DNA of 64,000 nucleotides, from positions 62,001-126,000 of the forward strand of contig JAUZOE010000003.1 in NCBI GenBank assembly GCA_030706605.1, given 5' to 3'. The first letter of the stretch is position 1. Each line of letters starts with the position of its first letter. Below are positions 9,674 through 19,300 of the stretch, piece by piece. Source of the DNA: Bacteroidota bacterium. GTDB taxonomy: Bacteria; Bacteroidota; Bacteroidia; Chitinophagales; Chitinophagaceae. The notes beneath the pieces are model-generated. The model ran no database searches. It saw only the letters and a program-made list of their open reading frames with translations, and was not told where the DNA came from. A program made the translations under genes and the position numbers.

Positions 9674-10633
9674 ATGGAGAAAATGGCGATTATAGCACCA
9701 GATTCAACTTCATACGTCCTGGCGAGTAAAGTGAAAGATTATTTTAGTTTAATCAAATTCACTTTAAGCTTTATGGTAGTATTTAGCAGTGTAGTGTGTT
9801 ATTTACTCGCTCCTAATATTAATTTTGATTTAGCTTCTGTTCTTTTATTATTTATTGCAGGAATGTTAATTACAGGTTCTGCAAATGCCATCAATCAAAT
9901 AGTTGAAAAAGACACAGATATTCTAATGAAAAGAACGGCCAACAGGCCCGTGGCTTCCGGAAGAATGCAAGTAAATGAAGCCTGGACTTTTGCTATTATT
10001 GCTGGTGTTGTGGGTACTTTGATCATGTGGCAATGGTTTAATTTTGCCAGTGCCATGATAGGGTTGTTTAGCCTGTTTCTTTATGCCTTTATATATACGC
10101 CATTAAAAAAGGTAAATTCTATTTCGGTATTAGTAGGGGCGTTTCCGGGTGCATTACCTTGTTTGATTGGATGGGTTGCCGGTACAGGATTAATCAATCC
10201 GATTGCCCACTTCCAGGGAACGCTTGCTAACGGGGAAGTCGCTACATTTTCGAATTCAGGTGGCTATATTTTATTTTTAATTCAGTTTTTATGGCAATTT
10301 CCCCATTTTTGGGCAATTGCCTGGGTGGCACATAAAGATTATCAAAAAGCAGGATTTAAATTATTACCAAGTAGGGAAGGACCTACCAAATTTACTGCTT
10401 TGCAAACAGTAATTTATTCAATGCTGATGGTACCTGTTGGGATGCTGGCGTTTTACTTTAATATAAGTGGAATGTTGGCTTTTTGGATTTTACTTGCCTG
10501 CAATCTTTGGATGGTGTATGTAAGTGTTATGCTGGTAATAAAAATGAATGTGGCAGCAGCAAGAAAAGTAATGTTCAGTTCCTATTTTTACCTGATGATT
10601 GTTTTTCTTGCGTTACTATTTGATAAAGTATAA
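9674..10633 (+). CDS. ctaB: Protohaem IX farnesyltransferase (haem O synthase)
   Basis: UbiA-family membrane prenyltransferase that farnesylates haem B to haem O, the first step to the haem A of the adjacent oxidase. 319 residues, about nine helices. The first aspartate-rich motif is in NAINQIVEKDTDILMKRT (near 75-90), followed by RPVASGRM. The second conserved loop is WVAHKDYQKAGFKLLP (near 218). It sits between coxA and the subunit III genes, the usual Bacteroidota order. ATG at 9674 is used; no better upstream start is open. Confidence 0.95.
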   Translation: MEKMAIIAPDSTSYVLASKVKDYFSLIKFTLSFMVVFSSVVCYLLAPNINFDLASVLLLFIAGMLITGSANAINQIVEKDTDILMKRTANRPVASGRMQVNEAWTFAIIAGVVGTLIMWQWFNFASAMIGLFSLFLYAFIYTPLKKVNSISVLVGAFPGALPCLIGWVAGTGLINPIAHFQGTLANGEVATFSNSGGYILFLIQFLWQFPHFWAIAWVAHKDYQKAGFKLLPSREGPTKFTALQTVIYSMLMVPVGMLAFYFNISGMLAFWILLACNLWMVYVSVMLVIKMNVAAARKVMFSSYFYLMIVFLALLFDKV

Positions 10634-10692
10634 AATCATAAATATATTTAGAAAGAGAAGTTGCACTTTGAAATAAACCGGAAATATTAATT

Positions 10693-11259
10693 ATGATCGC
10701 TGTGGTAAACGAACAAAAAAACAGGGTGCATCCATTAAAGTATGTCTTGTGGATAGGATTGGCCAGCATTGTTATGATGTTTGCGGGGTTGAGTAGTGCC
10801 TATATTGTAAAGCGCAATCAGGCCAATTGGCTTACTTTTGATATTCCTTTAATTTTTTGGTATTCAACAGCAGTTATTGTTTTGAGCAGTATTACCATAT
10901 TGCTAAGCCGTAAGGCGTTTCTGGATAGGAACATGAAGCTGTATAAAAGATGGCTTGGTGTTACTCTTTTGTTGGGTATTGCTTTTGTATTGATGCAATA
11001 CCTGGGGTTTGTACAATTATGGGATAGCGGAATTACTGTTAGCAGAAATGTGTCCTTTTCATTTTTGTATGTAATTGTAGGTTTGCATGCATTACATGTT
11101 TTTGGAGGGATAGTAGCGCTTTTGGTAATTTATCTAAGATCTTTTCGTTCCAGGATAAAAAACTATAGTGCGGTACCAATTGACCTTATGAATACGTATT
11201 GGCATTTTGTGGATTTTTTATGGATATATTTATTGATTTTCTTAGTGATGATAAGATGA
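10693..11259 (+). CDS. Cytochrome c oxidase subunit III family protein (short)
   Basis: Haem-copper oxidase subunit III family, 188 residues, five predicted helices (starting near residues 13, 48, 80, 113 and 160). The family landmarks are GLHALHVFGG near 135 and YWHFVDFLWIYLL at the end. It is shorter than the next gene, which is also subunit III; tandem subunit III genes at this point are common in Bacteroidota. It probably packs against subunit I and stabilises the oxidase. There is a 120-base gap with a promoter before the next gene. Confidence 0.9.
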   Translation: MIAVVNEQKNRVHPLKYVLWIGLASIVMMFAGLSSAYIVKRNQANWLTFDIPLIFWYSTAVIVLSSITILLSRKAFLDRNMKLYKRWLGVTLLLGIAFVLMQYLGFVQLWDSGITVSRNVSFSFLYVIVGLHALHVFGGIVALLVIYLRSFRSRIKNYSAVPIDLMNTYWHFVDFLWIYLLIFLVMIR

Positions 11260-11347
11260 TAAGGAAATTGTAATAATGAATATTTGGAAATAATTCGGAT
11301 TTAATAAGAGATGAAAGAATTAAATCTGTAACAATAAGAATTAATTT

Positions 11348-11355
11348 TATTTTTG
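11348..11355 (+). promoter_or_regulatory. Possible -7 box before the second subunit III gene
   Basis: TATTTTTG fits the TAnnTTTG consensus and lies 24 bases before the ATG at 11380. The -33 element is weak (TCTG around 11325). It would give the second subunit III, subunit IV and possibly sco their own transcript. Confidence 0.4.
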
Positions 11356-11379
11356 TAATAACCTTTTAACGAATAATAA

Positions 11380-12114
11380 ATGGAAACAGCTCTGGCGCAA
11401 ACCAAAACAAAAATGTGGACAGGGGGCAAAAGCCCTTTTAATGTAAGTTATGGCAAGCTCATGATGTGGTATTTTTTAATGAGTGATTCTTTCACCTTTG
11501 GCGCATTTCTAATTTCTTATGGCTCAATTCGTTTCAGCCTGAATCATTGGGTAGATCACAATTATGTGTTTAATAAATTCCCATTTACTGAGGCAAATCT
11601 TCCCCTCGCTTTCGTCAGTTTGATGACATTTATTCTGATTTTTAGTTCAGTTACTATGGTATTAGCGGTTCACCAGGGACATAAAATGAGTCAAAAAGGT
11701 GTGGAGAAATGGCTGATATTAACTATTCTTGGTGGTCTTGCATTTTTAGGATGCCAGGCATGGGAGTGGACTCACCTGATAACCCATCAACACGACGTAT
11801 TGGTAGATGGTGTTTTACAGCATTGGGGAACTACAGTGAGTCACAATCCATGGGGACCGGAGGTAATGTTTAACGGGCAATTGGTAGCCACTCCAGGACC
11901 GGTTGCCTTTGGCGGATACTTTTTTGGGATCACAGGTTTTCATGGCTTTCACGTTTTTACAGGCGTGGTCATCAACAGTATTATGTTGGTAAAAACGAAG
12001 TTGGGTACTTTCCAGAAACGTGGCCACTACGAAATGATTGAAAAGGCAGGTCTTTACTGGCATTTCGTAGATCTGGTATGGGTATTTGTATTCCTTTGCT
12101 TTTACTTAATATAA
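11380..12114 (+). CDS. coxC: Cytochrome c oxidase subunit III
   Basis: Second subunit III-type gene, 244 residues with five helices plus a larger polar loop (residues ~125-175) facing the periplasm. Conserved FHGFHVFTG (near 188) and LYWHFVDLVWVFVFL at the C-terminus identify the family. The N-terminus holds KLMMWYFLMSDSFTFGAF, typical of the short-type subunit III in caa3 oxidases. It is followed after 56 bases by the subunit IV gene. Confidence 0.93.
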   Translation: METALAQTKTKMWTGGKSPFNVSYGKLMMWYFLMSDSFTFGAFLISYGSIRFSLNHWVDHNYVFNKFPFTEANLPLAFVSLMTFILIFSSVTMVLAVHQGHKMSQKGVEKWLILTILGGLAFLGCQAWEWTHLITHQHDVLVDGVLQHWGTTVSHNPWGPEVMFNGQLVATPGPVAFGGYFFGITGFHGFHVFTGVVINSIMLVKTKLGTFQKRGHYEMIEKAGLYWHFVDLVWVFVFLCFYLI

Positions 12115-12170
12115 TTTCTAAAAAAGAAAAATTTTTAACTTAAATATTTTAAAGAATTTAAAGAATTTTT

Positions 12171-12617
12171 ATGTCTGCACAAATAACATCACCGATAGTA
12201 GTAACTGACGCAGATACTGCACATGTCAAAAAAATATGGAAAGCATTTTGGATTCTATTGATCCTTACTATTATTGAATTGATATTGGGTCTTATCATCT
12301 ATAATATAGATAAAACACCTGATCCAAGTGAATCCCTTATATTGGCAATTAAAGGAACTATTTGTATACTTACCTTGGCAAAAGCATTTTACATTATTTC
12401 AATTTTTATGCATCTGGGGGATGAAGTAAGAAATATGATTTTATCAATTGCTATGCCAGCGGGGATATTTATTTGGTTTATTATCGCTTTTATAGTTGAT
12501 GGTAACTCCTATAAAAACTTAAGAAATACGGATGCCGGCAGCAGAACCTATATTGAACAAACACACCATGCCCCTGCAACCGGGCCTTCCGAAAAAAGTG
12601 ATAAAAAATTAGATTAG
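12171..12617 (+). CDS. Cytochrome c oxidase subunit IV (CyoD/CtaF-like)
   Basis: Small membrane subunit of the oxidase, 148 residues, with three predicted helices (about 25-45, 56-80 and 90-110). The conserved segment TLAKAFYIISIFMHLGDE is typical of prokaryotic subunit IV. The last ~35 residues form a soluble low-complexity tail. It is structural, and the last oxidase subunit of the cluster. A very strong hairpin follows. Confidence 0.88.
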   Translation: MSAQITSPIVVTDADTAHVKKIWKAFWILLILTIIELILGLIIYNIDKTPDPSESLILAIKGTICILTLAKAFYIISIFMHLGDEVRNMILSIAMPAGIFIWFIIAFIVDGNSYKNLRNTDAGSRTYIEQTHHAPATGPSEKSDKKLD

Positions 12618-12648
12618 CAATTGACTATTCTTTCAGATTAGATATTTT

Positions 12649-12683
12649 AAAATTAGCCATTGCAACCTGCAATGGCTAATTTT
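12649..12683. terminator. 16-bp perfect hairpin after the oxidase subunit genes
   Basis: AAAATTAGCCATTGCA and its exact reverse complement are separated by three bases. This is the strongest hairpin in the respiratory cluster. The A-run / T-run flanks make it terminator-like on both strands. It separates subunit IV from sco, so the copper-assembly genes are probably expressed at a lower level or from another start. Confidence 0.75.
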
Positions 12684-12703
12684 GCTTTTAGAAAAATGGG
12701 GAT

Positions 12704-13417
12704 ATGAATAAGAAAGCAATACTGGCGATAATGTTGGCTGTTTTATTGCCAGTAACAGGTTATTTATTAGTAAGCTATTATACCAATCGGGATGTGCAAA
12801 TGCCTCCACGATACTTTTATGACAGTGTAAATGTGGTCAATGCAAATGGTAAAACAACTTATGACACAGTATGGCACAGGGTAAGTAATATGCATTTTAT
12901 TAATCAACTCGGCCAACATGTTTCTTTTGATGATCTTAAAGGAAAGATCATTGTGATTGATTTCTTTTTCACACGTTGCCCTACCATTTGCCCACGTCTG
13001 GCCGTAGCCATGAAACGGCTGCAAAATTCTTTTCCCAATAATGATTCTATTGTGCAATTTCTTTCTATTTCTATAGATCCTGAGCATGATTCTGTAAGGC
13101 AGTTAAGGAATTGGGCCGAAAAATTTAATGTAAATCCCGACAGTTGGTGGTTGTTGACAGGTAACCGGGATAGCATATACCGTATGGCTTTAAATGAAAT
13201 AAAAGCAAGTGTGGCGGATGTGAATATCGATACTGCTTTTTTACACACCGAAAATTTCTTTTTGCTAGATAAAGAAAGAATTGTCAGAGGGTGGTATAAT
13301 GGTTTTGATTCTGTGGCTCAAAAAAAATTAGTAAGAGATATTCCTTTGCTAATGTTGGAAAAAGACAGGAAAAGATCCTTCAAGGAATTTTTTAAAGGCT
13401 TGCTTAAAAATAGTTAA
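12704..13417 (+). CDS. SCO1/SenC copper chaperone
   Basis: Membrane-anchored thioredoxin-fold protein that delivers copper to the CuA site of subunit II. 237 residues. A signal anchor (about 5-25) precedes a periplasmic domain with the copper motif CPTIC (Cys92 and Cys96) and the partner His181 in HTENFF. All three ligands are present. It lies between the oxidase subunits and a DUF420 gene, consistent with a role in maturing this oxidase. Confidence 0.93.
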   Translation: MNKKAILAIMLAVLLPVTGYLLVSYYTNRDVQMPPRYFYDSVNVVNANGKTTYDTVWHRVSNMHFINQLGQHVSFDDLKGKIIVIDFFFTRCPTICPRLAVAMKRLQNSFPNNDSIVQFLSISIDPEHDSVRQLRNWAEKFNVNPDSWWLLTGNRDSIYRMALNEIKASVADVNIDTAFLHTENFFLLDKERIVRGWYNGFDSVAQKKLVRDIPLLMLEKDRKRSFKEFFKGLLKNS

Positions 13418-13438
13418 ACTCAATTTATTTTATTTTAA

Positions 13439-14038
13439 ATGATGGGCGCAGATCTACCCCTACCGGTATTAAAACAAAATGACCGGAATGCAAAAAGACT
13501 GATTTGGTCAGCTTCTGTTATTGTATTTATTGCAGTGGCATTTCTTACACGGGTGAAATTGAATATCAACCTTGGGTTTAGTCCTAATGTTTTTGCCATG
13601 TTCAATGCAATAGTTAATTCAATAGTTGCCCTATTATTAGTGGCGGCATTGCTGGCGGTAAAATCAAAAAGGTATGTACTTCATAAAAATATAATGTTAG
13701 CGGCTATTACACTTTCAGTATTTTTTTTACTCTCTTATATTTGCCATCATTTATTTACTGGAGATACTAAATACGGCGATATTAACCACGATGGAATGTT
13801 AAGCCCGGATGAAAAATTGCTCGCAGGTTCTATTCGATATATTTATTATTTTATTCTGATTACCCATATTCCATTAGCAGGTATTATACTCCCTTTTATT
13901 TTATTTACTGCTTACCGTGCCTTATCAGGAGATTATGAAAAACATAAGAAACTGGCAAGGATTACCTGGCCTATTTGGTTTTATGTAGCAGTTTCGGGAG
14001 TGGTAGTCTATTTAATGATAAGCCCATATTATCCGTGA
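13439..14038 (+). CDS. DUF420 membrane protein with an EF-hand-like loop
   Basis: DUF420 family (relatives of YozB and CtaM-like oxidase-assembly proteins), 199 residues, about five helices. The genomic place at the end of the cox cluster is the family's usual one; the exact job is unproven. Histidines in YICHHLF (near 103) and THIPLAG (near 145) are the conserved possible haem or metal ligands. Between them the polar loop holds DINHDGMLSPDE (residues 114-125), a full match to the 12-residue calcium EF-hand pattern. Other DUF420 proteins that I recall have a short Gly/Ser loop here, so this is unusual. It starts 21 bases after sco. Confidence 0.88.
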   Translation: MMGADLPLPVLKQNDRNAKRLIWSASVIVFIAVAFLTRVKLNINLGFSPNVFAMFNAIVNSIVALLLVAALLAVKSKRYVLHKNIMLAAITLSVFFLLSYICHHLFTGDTKYGDINHDGMLSPDEKLLAGSIRYIYYFILITHIPLAGIILPFILFTAYRALSGDYEKHKKLARITWPIWFYVAVSGVVVYLMISPYYP

Positions 14039-14382
14039 ATCACTCGATCAATTTTAACTCTTTTAAGACCTACACAACTAACTTCAAAATTGTAGTTTTG
14101 TCTCAAATTCTGGGAGAGGTGGCTCTGTCAGTGCGCACTTGCAAGCAGTAAGATTTATAAATATCAATGGCAAATCAGCCATTAAGCAGTTTGTGGAAAA
14201 TATATTGTTGGCACAATTTATATAATGTAGATATCCATATACAGCTTCAAGTTCAAAGTAGTATGAAGGATGGCAGGCTTACTATCAAAATATATTTATT
14301 AGCACAAACTATATAAGTTAATTATACGTTTAAAGAAACAGAACAGCTAAAAAACTGTATTTTTACTAATTAATTTTATGAA
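14039..14382 (+). other. 344-base intergenic region before dxs with imperfect direct repeats
   Basis: There is no clear full-length gene. It contains a perfect 6-bp hairpin (14166-14183, AATGGC / GCCATT) and an imperfect direct repeat of about 33 bases (14197-14229 and 14287-14320) beginning AAAATATATT and containing GCACAA and TATATAA. Read in two different frames, both copies translate as I.LLAQ.I followed by a stop. The upstream frame (open from 14082) has no clear start; the other (14167-14316) is a 49-codon ATG frame of odd composition. This looks like relics of duplicated coding DNA. A weak -7-like TATTTTTA lies at 14358-14365 before dxs. Confidence 0.5.
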
Positions 14383-16308
14383 ATGGAAATTACACCAGGG
14401 CCCCTCTTACAAAATATTAATTCCCCTGCAGATTTAAAGAAACTGAGCCGTGGAGAATTACATGAATTGAGTGATGAACTAAGACAATACATTGTGGATG
14501 TAGTGAGTGTGCATGGCGGTCATTTTGGTGCGAGTTTAGGAGTAGTGGAACTTACCGTGGCGCTACATTATGTTTTTAACACTCCGTATGATCAATTAGT
14601 TTGGGATGTAGGCCACCAGGCTTACGGGCACAAAATACTTACCGGCCGCAAAGAACAATTCATCACCAATAGAAAATATAAAGGTTTAAGTGGCTTCCCC
14701 AAAAGAAGCGAAAGTGAATATGACAGTTTTGGAGTAGGGCATTCTTCCACTTCTATATCGGCCGCTTTAGGAATGGCAATGGCTTCGCATTACAAAGGAG
14801 AGCTTGACAGGCAGCATGTGGCAATTATTGGTGATGGCGCTATGACTGCAGGACAAGCTTTTGAAGCATTGAACCATGCAGGAATTGAAAAAAGTAATTT
14901 GTTGATTATCCTGAACGATAATTGTATGAGCATTGATCCCAATGTGGGCGCCTTAAAAGAATACCTTACAGATATTACAACTTCCCAGACTTATAATAAA
15001 TTTCGCGACGACTTTTGGAAAGCACTAGGGAAGCTTCCCGGCAAAGCATTTTCCAGAGCAATGGTGTCAAAAGTGGAAGCCTCATTAAAGGGATTACTAA
15101 GCAAAAGCAGCAATCTTTTTGAATCACTGAATCTTCGTTATTTCGGGCCTATAGATGGTCATAATATCAACAACCTTGTTGATATTTTAAAAGATTTAAA
15201 AGATATTCCGGGGCCAAAATTATTGCATATTAAAACCATAAAAGGAAAAGGATATGAACTGGCAGAAAAAGATCAAACCAAATGGCATGCTCCAGGCTTA
15301 TTTGATAAAATAAGTGGCGAAATATATAAGAAGAAATTTGATATTCCGCAACCTCCAAAGTACCAGGATGTTTTTGGCCATACAATTATTGAATTGGCTG
15401 AAAAGAATGATAAGATAATGGGCATTACCCCGGCAATGCCCAGCGGATCTTCATTAAAATATATGATGGAAAAAATGCCGGATCGTGCATTTGATGTAGG
15501 TATTTGTGAACAACATTCGGTAACATTAAGTGCCGGATTGGCTACACAGGGGATGAAAGTTTACTGCAATATTTATTCGTCATTTATGCAAAGGGCATAC
15601 GACCAGGTAATTCATGATGTGGCCATTCAAAATCTGCCTGTGGTATTTTGTCTTGATCGAGCTGGTCTTGTAGGGGAGGACGGCCCAACACACCATGGCG
15701 CTTATGATATTGCCTATATGCGCTGTATTCCCAATATGATAGTGAGTGCGCCCATGAATGAAAGTGAATTAAGGAACCTGATGTACACAGCTCAATTGGA
15801 AACGACTAAAAGTCCATTGGTAATAAGGTATCCACGCGGGCAGGCTGTGAAAGCAGACTGGAAAACAGAGATGAAAGAAATTAAAATTGGCACGGGAAGA
15901 AAATTGAAAGATGGAGAAGAAATCGCTATACTATCTTTTGGCCATCCCGGTAATTTTGCTGCAGCAGCCATAAGAGACGTTAAAGCTGAAGGACTAAATC
16001 CTGCACATTATGACATCCGGTTTGTAAAACCTTTGGATGAAGAATTACTGCACGAAGTGTTTAAGAAATATTCTAAAATAATCACGCTAGAAGATGGAAC
16101 TATTGTTGGTGGTTTTGGATCAGCTATTTTGGAATTTATGAATCAACATCATTACAAGGCTGATATAAAAATGATGGGGATTCCGGATCGTTTTATTGAA
16201 CACGGCACATTAAAACAATTGCATGAAGAAATTGGAATTGATGCTGAGCATATTGCAGAAGAAATCAGGGATATGGCGAAAATTGAGGTGAATAAATTTT
16301 TGGTGTAA
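14383..16308 (+). CDS. dxs: 1-deoxy-D-xylulose-5-phosphate synthase
   Basis: First enzyme of the non-mevalonate isoprenoid pathway: condenses pyruvate and glyceraldehyde 3-phosphate with thiamine diphosphate. 641 residues, full length. The thiamine motif starts at GDGAMTAGQ (near 149) and ends at NDNCMSID (near 182). The transketolase pyrimidine domain has GICEQHSV (near 373) and the C-terminal transketolase domain follows. Isoprenoids feed the menaquinone used by the respiratory chain next door and the farnesyl group used by CtaB. It ends convergent with mfd, with a 69-base gap and no obvious terminator. Confidence 0.97.
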   Translation: MEITPGPLLQNINSPADLKKLSRGELHELSDELRQYIVDVVSVHGGHFGASLGVVELTVALHYVFNTPYDQLVWDVGHQAYGHKILTGRKEQFITNRKYKGLSGFPKRSESEYDSFGVGHSSTSISAALGMAMASHYKGELDRQHVAIIGDGAMTAGQAFEALNHAGIEKSNLLIILNDNCMSIDPNVGALKEYLTDITTSQTYNKFRDDFWKALGKLPGKAFSRAMVSKVEASLKGLLSKSSNLFESLNLRYFGPIDGHNINNLVDILKDLKDIPGPKLLHIKTIKGKGYELAEKDQTKWHAPGLFDKISGEIYKKKFDIPQPPKYQDVFGHTIIELAEKNDKIMGITPAMPSGSSLKYMMEKMPDRAFDVGICEQHSVTLSAGLATQGMKVYCNIYSSFMQRAYDQVIHDVAIQNLPVVFCLDRAGLVGEDGPTHHGAYDIAYMRCIPNMIVSAPMNESELRNLMYTAQLETTKSPLVIRYPRGQAVKADWKTEMKEIKIGTGRKLKDGEEIAILSFGHPGNFAAAAIRDVKAEGLNPAHYDIRFVKPLDEELLHEVFKKYSKIITLEDGTIVGGFGSAILEFMNQHHYKADIKMMGIPDRFIEHGTLKQLHEEIGIDAEHIAEEIRDMAKIEVNKFLV

Positions 16309-16377
16309 TATTTCTTATTTCTACGAATAATATTTTTGAGTATCGGGTACATCCGATCTTAGCTGGTATATAAATTG

Positions 16378-19300
16378 TCATTTGCCCTTTGGTAATGCAT
16401 TCATATCCATTTGTTTTAAAAAATCATATAGATCTTTCATAGTTTTTATATCGTGCACAATTAATATTCCATTCCTGCCAACCTGTTTTAGTTTTGCTTT
16501 ATTGGTTTTAGTTTGAATAAACTCCAAAATTCCTTCAAAAGTTTTACTTCTGAAGTAGGGAGAATCCGGATTAGCAACAAAGAAACATTTTAGATTTTCA
16601 TTTTTCAGGATCATCTTTTCAAAACCTAATTGCACCGCTATTTTTCGGCAACGCACTGTTTTAAAAAGATCTTCTACACGGGAAGGGATAGCACCAAAAC
16701 GATCAATCATTTCTTTATGTAAATCTTCAAGGTCTTTTTCATTCTCACAATTATCCAATCTTGAATAGAGGCTTAATCTCTCGGTAATACTTTCTACATA
16801 TTCATCAGGAATTAGAATCTCCAGGTCAGTATCAATGGTGCAATCAGAAACGAAATCGTCCTGCTTTTGAATTTCCTCTTTAAACAATTCTTTAAATTCT
16901 TTTCTCTTCAATTCACGAATGGCTTCGTCCAGTATTTTCTGGTACATTTCAAACCCTATTTCGGCAATAAAACCACTCTGCTCACCACCCAGCATATTGC
17001 CGGCGCCGCGAATATCCAGATCACGCATAGCAATCTGGAAGCCACTTCCAAGATCGCTGTATTGTTCCAGGGTGGTCAATCGTTTGCGGCTGTCTGCGGT
17101 AAGAGTACTCATGGGTGGAGCCAGCAAATAACAAAATGCTTTTTTATTACTTCGTCCTACTCTTCCCCGGAGTTGGTGCAGATCGCTTAGCCCAAAATGA
17201 TGGGCATTGTTTACCATTATGGTATTAACGTTAGGAATGTCCACACCGCTTTCAATAATATTAGTACAGATCAATACATCATATTTACGGTCCATAAAAT
17301 CCAGGATCGTTTCTTCCAATTTATCACCCTCTAACTGGCCATGAGCATAGGCAATGCTCAGGTCAGGACAAAGCCCCTGTATTAATGTTTTCATTTCATG
17401 TAAACCATGTACGCGGTTATGAATAAAGAAAACCTGGCCGCCCCTCTCTACTTCATAATAGATAGCATCTCTTATAAAATCCTGGTTAAATACATGAACT
17501 TCAGTTTGTATGGGTTGCCGGTTAGGGGGCGGAGTATTAATGATACTGAGATCTCTTGCTCCCATCAAACTGAATTGCAAAGTTCTTGGGATAGGCGTAG
17601 CTGTTAATGTTAGTGAATCTACCGTAGTTCGTATTTGTTTTAATTTTTCTTTTGCCGCTACACCAAATTTTTGCTCTTCATCTATCACCATTAAACCAAG
17701 ATCTTTAAACTTCACATCTTTGCTTAATAAAGCATGGGTACCTATAATAATATCTATTTTACCTTCCTGTAATTTTAGTAAAGTTTCTTTCTTTTCTTTC
17801 GATGTTTTAAACCGGTTTATGTAATCAACTATTACGGGGAAATCGCTCAATCTTTCACTAAACGTTTTATAATGCTGGTAGGCAAGTATAGTCGTAGGAA
17901 CTAATACCGCAGCTTGTTTGCCATTGAGGCAGGTTTTAAAAGCCGCTCTTATAGCCACTTCCGTTTTACCGAAACCCACATCACCACATACCAGCCGGTC
18001 CATGGGAGATGGCTTTTCCATGTCGAGTTTTACATCAGTTACTGCTTTGCTTTGGTCGGGCGTATCTTCATATATAAATGAAGCTTCCAGTTCAGTCTGC
18101 ATATAATTATCCGGAGAATGAGCAAAGCCTTTATGACTCTTTCTTTGCGCATATAGTTTAATAAGGTCGGTAGCAATATCTTTTACCTGTTTCTTGGTTT
18201 TATCTTTTAATTTATTCCATACATCACTACCCAATTTATTCATTTTGGGAACCGTTCCTTCCTTGCCACTATACTTACTTATTTTATGTAAAGAAGAAAT
18301 ATTTACATACAAAAGGTCTTTGTCTTTGTAAACAATCCTTACCGCTTCCTGCAAAACGCCGTTGGCTTCTATTTTTTCCAAACCACTATAAACGCCTACT
18401 CCATGATCTATATGTGTTACATAGTCCCCCGGCTGCAATTCGCGAAGCATCTTTAAAGTAAGCGCTTTGTTTTTGCTGAAAGCCTGCTTCACCCTGTATT
18501 TATGATACCGTTGAAAAATTTCATGATCGGTATAGCAAACCAATTTCAGATCATTATCAATAAAGCCTTCATGTATAGAAACTGGGATAGGCACAAAATT
18601 AATTTCAGAATCAAGGTCTCTGAAAATAGAATGTAATCTTTCTAGCTGTTTTGGGTTTTCGGCAAAAATGAAAATATTGTATTTCCTGGATTCGTAATCT
18701 TTCAGGTTATCTATTAATAATTTGAATTGCCTGTTGAATGCCGGTTGTTGTTGTATTGAAAATTTAATTTCATTTCCCCTTGAAAAATGGGTTTTATTTC
18801 CAAACTCAATGATATGCCGTTGTTCCAATTGTTTTTCCAAAACCGAAGCGCTGACAAAATCTTTTTCTGAAACTTCCTTTTTCTCATTCAGTTCATCCTC
18901 TTCTTCCTGCCGGCTGCCCGCTGCTTTTTGACCACTGTCAAATACATTCTTCTGACTACTGATTGCTATTGCCAAATCTTCTTCTTCCTGTTCAATTACC
19001 TGTTTTATGAATTCCCAATCCTCGCTCCATACGACAGTATTGTCCGGTAAAAAATTCAATAAAGAAACTTTTTCACCACTATCAAATTGTGTTTCTACAT
19101 TGGGAATAATATTTACCAGTTGAAGTTTACGCTCACTCAATTGTGTTTCGGGATCAAACAAGCGAATACTGTCAATCTCGTTTCCAAATAATTCTATACG
19201 ATAAGGCTTTTCATTGCCATAAGAATAGATATCAAGAATTCCACCCCTAACGGCAAATTGCCCTGGTTCATACACGAAATCACTGCGGCTGAAACCATGA

